Assembly: GCA_965659945.1 (NCBI GenBank)
Contig: CBFHYJ010000024.1
Coordinates: 1-23,167 of the forward strand
Reading direction: 5' to 3'
Length of the DNA: 23,167 nt
Origin: VMDJ01 sp965659945
GTDB lineage: Bacteria; Pseudomonadota; Gammaproteobacteria; Chromatiales; Chromatiaceae
The notes under the pieces are model-generated. The model was given only the letters and a program-made list of their open reading frames with translations. It was not told the origin of the DNA and made no database searches. Within the stretch, counting starts at the first letter, position 1. Every line of letters begins with the position of its first letter. Both the position numbers and the translations under genes were made by a program. Shown here piece after piece: positions 16,569 to 23,167 of the stretch.

Positions 16569-18506
16569 TTAATGCTGACCCGCAGGACCACCAATTGGCT
16601 TTTCTGCTTTGCCATCCCTCTTCACTTCAGCTGATGGCGCATTACCGCCAGGGGTATCACCTGAATCATCACCCCAACCTGTTGGTGGACGAGGATCACG
16701 GCCTTCCATAATGTCGGCAATTTGTTCGCTATCAATGGTTTCAAACTTCATCAAGGCATCTGCCATTGCATGCAGCTTATCCATATTATCTTTCAAGATA
16801 GCTTCCGCACGATCGTAGTTGTTATCAATCAATGCACGGATTTCTTCATCGATCGCATGCGCCGTGTCATCCGACATCGCCTTATGTTGTGTCACTGAAC
16901 GACCTAAGAAAACCTCACCTTCATCTTCGCCATAGGCCAATGGACCCATACGATCTGAAAGACCCCATTTGGTTACCATGTTTCTTGCGATGTCTGTCGC
17001 ACGCATGATGTCGTTGGATGCACCTGTCGTTACCGAGTTATCGCCGAAGATAATTGCCTCAGCAATACGCCCACCGAACAAACTAGAGATCTGACTCTCG
17101 AGATGCTCTTTGCTATGGCTGTAACGATCTTCTTCTGGCAAGAACATGGTCACACCTAGAGCACGGCCACGAGGAATGATCGACACTTTGTAAACCGGAT
17201 CATGTGATGGCACTTTCAGACCAACGATCGCGTGACCTGCTTCGTGATAAGCCGTTAAACGCTTTTCGTCTTCTTTCATTGCCATTGATCGGCGCTCAGC
17301 ACCCATCATGATTTTGTCTTTGGCTTTCTCCATATCATCCATGTCGACTAAGCGCTTGTCTGCACGAGCAGCGAACAATGCCGCCTCGTTAACCAAATTC
17401 GCAAGATCAGCACCTGAGAAACCCGGTGTGCCGCGCGCGATAACCGAGGCATTAACACCATCTGCCATTGGCACCTTGCGTAAATGCACTTTGAGGATTT
17501 GTTCGCGACCCAAGATGTCTGGCAAGCCAACAACTACTTGGCGGTCAAAACGACCAGGGCGTAACAACGCAGGATCTAGCACGTCTGGACGGTTAGTAGC
17601 CGCGATCACGATAACGCCTTCGTTACCTTCGAAACCATCCATCTCAACCAGCAATTGGTTCAAGGTCTGCTCACGCTCATCGTGACCACCACCTAGACCT
17701 GCGCCACGATGACGACCCACTGCATCGATCTCGTCGATAAAAATGATGCATGGAGCATGCTTCTTCGCTTGTTCGAACATGTCGCGTACACGAGATGCAC
17801 CGACACCCACAAACATTTCAACGAAGTCAGAACCTGAAATGGTAAAGAAAGGTACCTTAGCTTCACCAGCAATGGCACGCGCCAATAGTGTTTTACCTGT
17901 ACCAGGAGGTCCAACCATCAAGACACCTTTTGGAATCTTGCCACCTAATTTTTGGAACTTACTTGGGTCCTTTAAGAAATCGACCAACTCTTTAACTTCT
18001 TCTTTAGCTTCTTCACAGCCTGCGACGTCAGCAAAGTTAACCTTCACTTGATCTTCAGTCAGCATACGGGCCTTGCTTTTACCGAAAGACATAGCGCCGC
18101 GACCACCGCCGCCACCTTGCATCTGGCGCATGAAGAAGATCCAGAGTGCAATCAATACAAAGAGTGGGAACCAATTAATTAGGATCTGCCAAAGAACCGA
18201 TGGCTCTTCTGGCTTTTTAACTTTGAATTCAACATTGTTCTTTAGCAGGTCACTGACCAACCAAATGTCATGCGGCGCTGTCGTTTCGAAACGCGCACCT
18301 GAATAAGTCGAACCGGTAATGATGGTCGAGCGCCCCATTTCGGTCAGCGTCACATCCTTAACGTTGTTTGACTTAACTTCCTCAACAAACTTCGAATATG
18401 ACAACTCAGGCATATTCGAACGAGGTGAATTGAAGCTATTGAATACCGTCATCAGAACGACCGCGATGATCACCCAAAGTACGATATTTTTTGTCATGTC
18501 ATTCAC
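16569..18506 (-). CDS. ftsH: ATP-dependent zinc metalloprotease FtsH
   Basis: Membrane-anchored AAA+ protease that degrades unassembled membrane proteins and regulators. From the chosen start it has 645 residues. Helix 1 lies at about 9-24, a periplasmic domain follows, and helix 2 is at about 109-126. Then come Walker A GPPGTGKT (199-206), Walker B IIFIDEID (254-261), the second region of homology ATNRPDVLDPALLRPGRFDR (about 303-321) and zinc site HEAGH (421-425). I chose the GTG at 18506 because AGGA lies 7 nt upstream and the resulting N-terminus MNDMTKN is like that of relatives. The ATG three codons later (18497) is too far from the ribosome binding site, and the GTG at 18533 lacks support. 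It follows rlmE by 60 nt. Confidence 0.96.
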   Translation of the reverse strand: MNDMTKNIVLWVIIAVVLMTVFNSFNSPRSNMPELSYSKFVEEVKSNNVKDVTLTEMGRSTIITGSTYSGARFETTAPHDIWLVSDLLKNNVEFKVKKPEEPSVLWQILINWFPLFVLIALWIFFMRQMQGGGGGRGAMSFGKSKARMLTEDQVKVNFADVAGCEEAKEEVKELVDFLKDPSKFQKLGGKIPKGVLMVGPPGTGKTLLARAIAGEAKVPFFTISGSDFVEMFVGVGASRVRDMFEQAKKHAPCIIFIDEIDAVGRHRGAGLGGGHDEREQTLNQLLVEMDGFEGNEGVIVIAATNRPDVLDPALLRPGRFDRQVVVGLPDILGREQILKVHLRKVPMADGVNASVIARGTPGFSGADLANLVNEAALFAARADKRLVDMDDMEKAKDKIMMGAERRSMAMKEDEKRLTAYHEAGHAIVGLKVPSHDPVYKVSIIPRGRALGVTMFLPEEDRYSHSKEHLESQISSLFGGRIAEAIIFGDNSVTTGASNDIMRATDIARNMVTKWGLSDRMGPLAYGEDEGEVFLGRSVTQHKAMSDDTAHAIDEEIRALIDNNYDRAEAILKDNMDKLHAMADALMKFETIDSEQIADIMEGRDPRPPTGWGDDSGDTPGGNAPSAEVKRDGKAEKPIGGPAGQH

Positions 18507-18513
18507 AAGCTTT

Positions 18514-18517
18514 TCCT
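18514..18517 (-). promoter_or_regulatory. Ribosome binding site deciding the ftsH start
   Basis: AGGA (inside GAGGAAAAG) on the minus strand, 7 nt before the GTG at 18506 and 16 nt before the ATG at 18497. The spacing favours the GTG as initiator. Confidence 0.65.
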
Positions 18518-18566
18518 CTGCCACCTCTCCCACTGGGCGGCTTTTCCTTCTAATAATCGTAAGCTA

Positions 18567-19187
18567 CTACGCTTTAAAGTTCCCTGCTACCAAATAAACC
18601 TCACGGCTTTTAGGGCGAGATGCCTTAGGCTTTCGTGTCACAAGCTTGCCAAAGCTTTGTTTTACATCACGAAAATACTCATCAAAGCCCTCCCCCTGGA
18701 AAACCTTGGTGACATATCCACCACCCGGACGAAGCACCTGTCGACAAAAATCGAGAGCGAGTTCGCACAGATACATAGCCCGAGGCTGATCTACAGCAGT
18801 CATACCACTAACATTGGGGGCCATATCTGAAATAACAAGGTCTACCTGCCGGTCATCAAGCACATCTAATAACTGGTTGAGCACCTCTTCCTCACGGAAA
18901 TCACCCTGTATGAAGGGAACATCATGAATCGGCGTGATTTCAAGCAAATCAAGACCGATCACGACGCCTTTTTCGCCGACTAGGTTTTTCGCCACCTGGA
19001 GCCAACCGCCCGGTGCAGCGCCTAAATCCACAATAACCTGACCTGGCTTGATCATTTTGTCGCGCTCTTGCAACTCCAGCAGCTTATAAGCCGCACGAGA
19101 CCGATAACCGTCCTTTTGGGAACGCTTCACATACTCGTCATTCACATGACGCTGCATCCACTGGTGACTACTTTTTGATCTAGCCAT
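18567..19187 (-). CDS. rlmE: 23S rRNA 2'-O-methyltransferase (U2552)
   Basis: Heat-shock methyltransferase (FtsJ/RrmJ) that 2'-O-methylates U2552 in the A-loop of 23S rRNA late in 50S assembly. The 206 residues contain the SAM motif DLGAAPGGW (54-62). The K-D-K-E catalytic set is present: K35, D121 (ISDMAPNVSG), K161 (VTKVFQGEG) and E196, each three positions below E. coli K38, D124, K164 and E199. The N-terminus is rich in basic residues, as in relatives. The start has no good Shine-Dalgarno sequence. rlmE pairs with ftsH as in E. coli; no clear heat-shock promoter was seen in front. Confidence 0.96.
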   Translation of the reverse strand: MARSKSSHQWMQRHVNDEYVKRSQKDGYRSRAAYKLLELQERDKMIKPGQVIVDLGAAPGGWLQVAKNLVGEKGVVIGLDLLEITPIHDVPFIQGDFREEEVLNQLLDVLDDRQVDLVISDMAPNVSGMTAVDQPRAMYLCELALDFCRQVLRPGGGYVTKVFQGEGFDEYFRDVKQSFGKLVTRKPKASRPKSREVYLVAGNFKA

Positions 19188-19202
19188 GCTGAGAAATCAT
19201 TT

Positions 19203-19231
19203 TTTATTTAAAATCACAACGTTAATCGCAA
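19203..19231 (-). promoter_or_regulatory. Weak candidate promoter of rlmE-ftsH
   Basis: TTGCGA (19231-19226), a 17-nt spacer and AATAAA (19208-19203), each 4 of 6 to consensus. It would place the transcript start only about 10 nt before the rlmE ATG, which also lacks a clear ribosome binding site, so initiation would be nearly leaderless. The match is modest in AT-rich DNA. Confidence 0.3.
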
Positions 19232-19260
19232 TTTTGCTATCAACGATGCCTACAAATCGT

Positions 19261-19266
19261 TATATT
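19261..19266 (+). promoter_or_regulatory. Possible -10 element of yhbY
   Basis: TATATT, 29 nt upstream of the yhbY ATG within the 108-nt divergent rlmE/yhbY gap. No -35 box is seen at 16-18 nt spacing, so this is only a tentative promoter. Confidence 0.25.
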
Positions 19267-19295
19267 ACGCGCCTTTTTACATCAAGGCCGAATCA

Positions 19296-19592
19296 ATGCC
19301 ACTGTCTAACGCACAAACCCGCCATCTACGCAGCCTAGCGCATCACCTCAAACCAGTGGTTTGGGTAGGTCAGCACGGCTTGAGAGATAGTGTGATGGAT
19401 GAAATTACACTCGCGTTAGACACTCACGAGCTGATCAAAGTCAAAATTGCTGCCGACAAGGAAGAGCGCCTAGGCACCATCACTAAAATCACAGAAAGCA
19501 CAGGTGCTGAACTGATTCAGCATATTGGTCAGATAGCGATTCTTTTCCGTCGCAACACTAAGAAGCCAAAAGTAGCGCTACCTTCAACTTAA
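19296..19592 (+). CDS. yhbY: YhbY-family CRM-domain RNA-binding protein
   Basis: Small cytoplasmic protein of one CRM domain, associated with pre-50S ribosomal particles in E. coli. It has 98 residues, about the family length. The conserved loop GQHG (25-28, GxxG) in KPVVWVGQHGL contacts RNA, and the C-terminal strand contains IAILFRRNTKKPK. The start has AAGG 8 nt upstream. It is the only plus-strand gene in the window, divergent from rlmE and convergent with greA, whose stop is 3 nt away. The association with rlmE fits a shared role in large-subunit maturation. Confidence 0.94.
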   Translation: MPLSNAQTRHLRSLAHHLKPVVWVGQHGLRDSVMDEITLALDTHELIKVKIAADKEERLGTITKITESTGAELIQHIGQIAILFRRNTKKPKVALPST

Positions 19593-19607
19593 ATTTTAAA
19601 CGTAGCG
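19576..19607. repeat. Inverted repeat across the yhbY/greA stop codons
   Basis: CGCTAC at 19576-19581 and GTAGCG at 19602-19607 are inverted copies around a 20-nt AT-rich centre that contains both stop codons. The left arm is also part of the 10-bp palindrome GTAGCGCTAC (19572-19581). The stem is short and has no U-run, so I do not call it a terminator. Confidence 0.4.
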
Positions 19608-20072
19608 AACTTCCAAAATCTCGAATTCATGGGTGCCGCCTGGCACTTCCATGACAACCTCATCACCCTCTTCTTTGCCAATCAAAGCACGGGCAACAGG
19701 TGAAGAGACAGAAATCTTGTTGATCTTGATTTCCGCTTCATCAACACCAACGATCTGGTAGGTCTTTTCTTCGTCTGTATTGATATCTAACAAAACAACC
19801 GTTGCGCCAAACACAACTTTGCCATTGGCATTTAGCGTGGTGACATCAATGATTTGCGCGTGCGATAACTTAGCTTCGATATCTTTAATGCGGCCTTCGA
19901 TAAAACCTTGCTGTTCACGCGCTGCATGATATTCAGCGTTTTCTTTCAAGTCGCCGTGCTCGCGCGCTTCAGAAATCGCAGCGATCACTGCAGGGCGTTT
20001 AACTTGTTTTAGCTCACTTAACTCAGCACGAAGTTTTTCCGCACCAGCGAGTGTCATTGGATGCTTATCCAT
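19596..20072 (-). CDS. greA: Transcription elongation factor GreA
   Basis: Binds the RNA polymerase secondary channel and stimulates cleavage of backtracked transcripts. The 158 residues match E. coli GreA in length. The N-terminal coiled coil has the tip acidic pair D41 and E44 in EHGDLKENAEYHAAREQQGF, and the C-terminal FKBP-like domain includes SPVARALIGKEEGDEV. The start follows AAGGAA, which overlaps the carB stop; the genes are 11 nt apart, so greA is the tail of the car operon, a common gammaproteobacterial order. No terminator is visible downstream before yhbY. Confidence 0.97.
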   Translation of the reverse strand: MDKHPMTLAGAEKLRAELSELKQVKRPAVIAAISEAREHGDLKENAEYHAAREQQGFIEGRIKDIEAKLSHAQIIDVTTLNANGKVVFGATVVLLDINTDEEKTYQIVGVDEAEIKINKISVSSPVARALIGKEEGDEVVMEVPGGTHEFEILEVRYV

Positions 20073-20083
20073 GGCTTATTCCT

Positions 20084-23000
20084 TTATGACTGCAGCGAAT
20101 GCAGGCTATTAACAGTGACTTCATCAGGGTGACGCAGCGCCATCACAGCAGCTTCTGCACCGTTGATTGTAGTGAAGTAACTGACTTTGTGCTGTGAAGC
20201 AGAGGCACGAATAGAACGTGAATCGAGAATCGCCTGCTTACCTTCTGTAGTGTTCATGATGATAGAGAACTCATTGTTCTTAATCATATCAACAACATGT
20301 GGACGACCTTCCGCTACCTTGTTAACGATCTCACACTCAATACCTGCTGCTTTAATTTCGCGCGCAGTACCACGGGTTGCTGCAATCTCAAAACCAAGTT
20401 CTTTAAGATCCTTAGCCACTTGAATAGCACGCTGACGATCCAGTTCGCGAACCGAAATCAATGCCTTGCCAGAACGCGGCAAACACTGACTGCCACCTTC
20501 TACGCTTTTTGCAAAGGCTGCACCGAAAGTGGGTGCGACACCCATCACTTCTCCGGTCGACTTCATCTCAGGACCTAAGATGGTATCGATTCCTGGGAAT
20601 TTATTGAATGGGAATACCGCTTCCTTAACGTAATAGTGCTTAGGAATGATTTCCTCTAACTCGCCCTGCTCAGATAACGACTTACCTGCCATACAACGTG
20701 CAGCGATCTTAGCCAAAGGACGACCCGTCGCTTTAGAAACAAACGGTACCGTACGTGACGCTCGAGGGTTCACCTCAAGCAGATAAATATCATCATCTTT
20801 AATCGCAAACTGGGTATTCATCAAACCAACAACATTCAAGCCATGCGCTAGCGCCTTGATTTGTTCACGCATACGATCCTGAACTTCTTGATTCAACGTA
20901 TAAGGAGGCAAAGAACACGCCGAGTCACCAGAGTGCACACCAGCTTGCTCGATATGCTCCATGATGCCGCCGATCAAAACGTCTTTGCCGTCACAAATCG
21001 CATCGATATCCACTTCGATTGCATCATCTAAAAAACGATCGAGTAGCACAGGCGAGTCATTCGACACGCTAACCGCTTCACGCATGTAACGCTCTAAATC
21101 TTCGTTATCGTGAACAATTTCCATAGCACGACCACCCAGTACATATGATGGACGCACCACTAATGGATAACCAATTTCTTCAGCAAGTTTTACCGCCTGA
21201 TCTTCAGCAGTCGCTGTACGGTTAGGTGGCTGCTTAAGACCTATGTCATCAACCAGCTTTTGGAAACGCTCACGGTCTTCCGCCAAGTCGATTGAATCTG
21301 GCGAGGTACCAATGATTGGCGCACCCACCGCTTCTAACTCTTCTGCGAGCTTCAATGGCGTCTGGCCACCATACTGAACAATGATGCCTTTCGGCTGCTC
21401 TTTATGGATGATCTCAAGCACGTCTTCGAGCGTTAGTGGCTCAAAATACAAACGGTCTGATGTGTCATAGTCAGTTGATACTGTCTCAGGGTTACAGTTC
21501 ACCATGATGGTTTCGTAACCATCGTCACGCATCGCGTATGCCGCGTGACAACAACAGTAGTCAAACTCAATACCCTGACCAATCCGGTTAGGGCCGCCGC
21601 CTAACACCATAATCTTGTCTCGATTGGTTGGCTCAGACTCACACTCTTCCTCATAAGTTGAGTACATATAGGCCGTATCTGAAGCAAACTCAGCCGCACA
21701 GGTATCAACACGCTTATAAACAGGTCGAACACCTAGCCCATGACGCTTAGCGCGCAACTCAGTCTCTTTGATGTTCAATAAATCAGCCAAACGTGCATCA
21801 GAAAAGCCTTTGCGTTTCAAACGGTACATACGGTCAACATCAATCGCTGCTAGACCATTCTCACTAACCGCTTTCTCTTCTTTAATCAGGTCTTCAATTT
21901 GCACCAAGAACCATGGATCGATTTTAGTAATTTCAAAGACTTCTTCGAGTGACATGCCAATTCGGAAAGCATCACCGACATACCAAAGACGATCTGCACT
22001 TGGCTGACGAATCTCGTTCTTAATCTTCTTAAGCGCCGCTTCGTCAGAAGCTTCAATCATTGGGTCAAAACCATTCTTACTCGTCTCAAGACCACGCAAT
22101 GCTTTTTGCATCGATTCTTGGAAGGTACGACCGATTGCCATTACCTCGCCCACTGATTTCATCTGAGTGGTTAGGCGCGCATCCGCTTGTGGGAATTTTT
22201 CGAACGCAAAGCGAGGGACTTTAGTCACGACATAGTCAATTGATGGCTCGAATGATGCTGGCGTGACACCACCAGTAATGTCATTACTCAATTCATCTAA
22301 GGTGTAGCCAACTGCTAACTTTGCCGCCACCTTCGCAATCGGGAAGCCGGTTGCTTTTGAAGCCAACGCAGAAGAACGAGATACACGTGGATTCATCTCA
22401 ATGATGATCATGCGTCCGTTTTCTGGGTTAATCGAGAACTGCACATTTGAGCCGCCGGTATCCACACCAATCTCGCGCAATACTGCCAAGGAGGCATCAC
22501 GCATGATTTGATATTCCTTATCGGTCAATGTTTGAGCAGGAGCGACGGTTATCGAGTCACCGGTATGCACACCCATTGGGTCAAAGTTCTCAATTGAGCA
22601 GATAATGATGCAGTTATCGTTACGATCACGCACAACTTCCATCTCGTACTCTTTCCAACCCGCAATCGATTCTTCAATCAACAACTCATTGGTTGGCGAT
22701 AGATCCAAACCACGAATACAGATCTCTTCAAATTCTTCTTTGTTGTAAGCAATACCGCCGCCAGAACCACCCATAGTGAACGATGGACGGATAATGGTTG
22801 GGAAACCGATCATTGCTTGAACCTGATGCGCCTCTTCTAAAGAGTGTGCAATCGCAGAACGAGGCATATCCAAACCGATCTTGTGCATTGCCTGACGGAA
22901 ACGATCACGGTCTTCGGCTTTATCAATCGCATCCTTGTTAGCGCCGATCATCTCGACATTAAATTTCTCAAGCACGCCTTTACGATCTAAATCCAAAGCG

Positions 23001-23167
23001 CAGTTCAATGCTGTTTGGCCACCCATGGTAGGCAACAAGGCATCTGGACGCTCTTTCTCGATAATCGCCGCAACTGTGCGCCAAGTAATAGGCTCGATAT
23101 AAACCGCATCCGCCATATCAGGATCGGTCATGATAGTTGCAGGGTTCGAGTTCACCAAGATCACGCG
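20084..23167 (-). CDS. carB: Carbamoyl-phosphate synthase large subunit (5' end cut off)
   Basis: Makes carbamoyl phosphate for arginine and pyrimidine synthesis, using ammonia supplied by CarA. The window holds 1027 codons; the first visible residue aligns with E. coli R43 (RVILVNSNPATIMTDP), so about 42 N-terminal residues lie outside. The GTG at 23164 is an internal valine and not a start. The two ATP-grasp halves are clear: PSFTMGGSGGGIAYN in the carboxyphosphate half and RPSYVLGGRAMEIV in the carbamoyl-phosphate half. The C-terminal MGS-like allosteric domain ends VNSLHSLQS. carA is expected upstream, outside the window. greA follows after 11 nt. Confidence 0.97.
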   Translation of the reverse strand, partial: RVILVNSNPATIMTDPDMADAVYIEPITWRTVAAIIEKERPDALLPTMGGQTALNCALDLDRKGVLEKFNVEMIGANKDAIDKAEDRDRFRQAMHKIGLDMPRSAIAHSLEEAHQVQAMIGFPTIIRPSFTMGGSGGGIAYNKEEFEEICIRGLDLSPTNELLIEESIAGWKEYEMEVVRDRNDNCIIICSIENFDPMGVHTGDSITVAPAQTLTDKEYQIMRDASLAVLREIGVDTGGSNVQFSINPENGRMIIIEMNPRVSRSSALASKATGFPIAKVAAKLAVGYTLDELSNDITGGVTPASFEPSIDYVVTKVPRFAFEKFPQADARLTTQMKSVGEVMAIGRTFQESMQKALRGLETSKNGFDPMIEASDEAALKKIKNEIRQPSADRLWYVGDAFRIGMSLEEVFEITKIDPWFLVQIEDLIKEEKAVSENGLAAIDVDRMYRLKRKGFSDARLADLLNIKETELRAKRHGLGVRPVYKRVDTCAAEFASDTAYMYSTYEEECESEPTNRDKIMVLGGGPNRIGQGIEFDYCCCHAAYAMRDDGYETIMVNCNPETVSTDYDTSDRLYFEPLTLEDVLEIIHKEQPKGIIVQYGGQTPLKLAEELEAVGAPIIGTSPDSIDLAEDRERFQKLVDDIGLKQPPNRTATAEDQAVKLAEEIGYPLVVRPSYVLGGRAMEIVHDNEDLERYMREAVSVSNDSPVLLDRFLDDAIEVDIDAICDGKDVLIGGIMEHIEQAGVHSGDSACSLPPYTLNQEVQDRMREQIKALAHGLNVVGLMNTQFAIKDDDIYLLEVNPRASRTVPFVSKATGRPLAKIAARCMAGKSLSEQGELEEIIPKHYYVKEAVFPFNKFPGIDTILGPEMKSTGEVMGVAPTFGAAFAKSVEGGSQCLPRSGKALISVRELDRQRAIQVAKDLKELGFEIAATRGTAREIKAAGIECEIVNKVAEGRPHVVDMIKNNEFSIIMNTTEGKQAILDSRSIRASASQHKVSYFTTINGAEAAVMALRHPDEVTVNSLHSLQS

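Noticed and set aside
17308..17685. 125-codon open frame on the plus strand opposite the ftsH AAA+ domain
   Set aside because: Antisense shadow; its Ser/Arg-rich composition is what results from reading the complement of the AAA+ coding sequence.
18507..18533. Upstream GTG for ftsH at 18533
   Set aside because: The added residues are encoded by purine-rich leader that itself contains the ribosome binding site for the GTG at 18506.
19188..19295. Heat-shock (sigma32) promoter for rlmE-ftsH
   Set aside because: Expected from E. coli, but only a CTTGATG-like piece near the yhbY start is seen, without a CCCCAT-type -10 at the right distance.
23162..23164. GTG near the right edge as a carB start codon
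   Set aside because: It encodes the valine of the conserved RVILVNSNPAT segment (about residue 44 of CarB); the frame runs open to the window edge, so the gene is truncated by the window.
1..23167. Mobile elements, CRISPR arrays, defence or biosynthetic islands
   Set aside because: No transposase, integrase, repeat-spacer array or unknown gene cluster is visible; nearly all sequence is assigned to conserved housekeeping genes.

Overview
The window is a stretch of chromosomal housekeeping DNA from a gammaproteobacterium. The gene order carB-greA / yhbY / rlmE-ftsH / folP-glmM / tpiA-secG-tRNA-Leu(GAG) / nuo, the E. coli-like protein sequences and the secG-tRNA-Leu(GAG) pair all point that way. 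Base composition looks close to balanced, with AT-rich intergenic gaps. Complex I is encoded with separate nuoC and nuoD, and NuoG is of the kind shared with alphaproteobacteria and mitochondria. This excludes a close relative of E. coli or Pseudomonas, whose NuoC and NuoD are fused. The genus cannot be fixed from the sequence alone. All genes except yhbY lie on the minus strand, so transcription runs from high to low coordinates.

Layout, in order of transcription. (1) 23167-19596: carB (5' end outside the window) followed 11 nt later by greA; these look like the end of a carAB-greA operon. (2) yhbY stands alone on the plus strand at 19296-19592 and meets greA tail to tail with 3 nt between the stop codons. 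(3) rlmE-ftsH (19187-16569) starts divergently from yhbY and ends at a strong intrinsic terminator at 16519-16545. (4) folP-glmM (16505-14342) begins immediately after that terminator. (5) tpiA-secG-tRNA-Leu (14236-12998) has a good sigma70-like promoter in front and a very strong hairpin terminator behind. (6) The complex I operon runs nuoA-B-C-D-E-F-G-H-I-J-K-L-M from 12808 to the left edge. It has its own promoter region and a strong ribosome binding site at nuoA. NuoM is cut by the window edge and nuoN would follow outside.

Functionally the block joins respiration (NADH:quinone oxidoreductase), envelope biogenesis (GlmM for UDP-GlcNAc, SecG for export, FtsH for membrane protein quality control), ribosome maturation (RlmE, YhbY), transcription fidelity (GreA) and core metabolism (TpiA, FolP, CarB). 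The nuo genes are packed with gaps of 3-23 nt or short overlaps (1, 4, 8 and 10 nt), as expected for translational coupling of a large complex.

No mobile element, CRISPR array, prophage, toxin-antitoxin pair or defence gene is visible, and no stretch over 300 nt lacks a gene; the longest gap between genes is 12809-12997. I found no convincing previously undescribed system. The points worth a second look are mainly regulatory: the terminator jammed against folP, the terminator-free convergent yhbY/greA junction, and the nuo promoter region.
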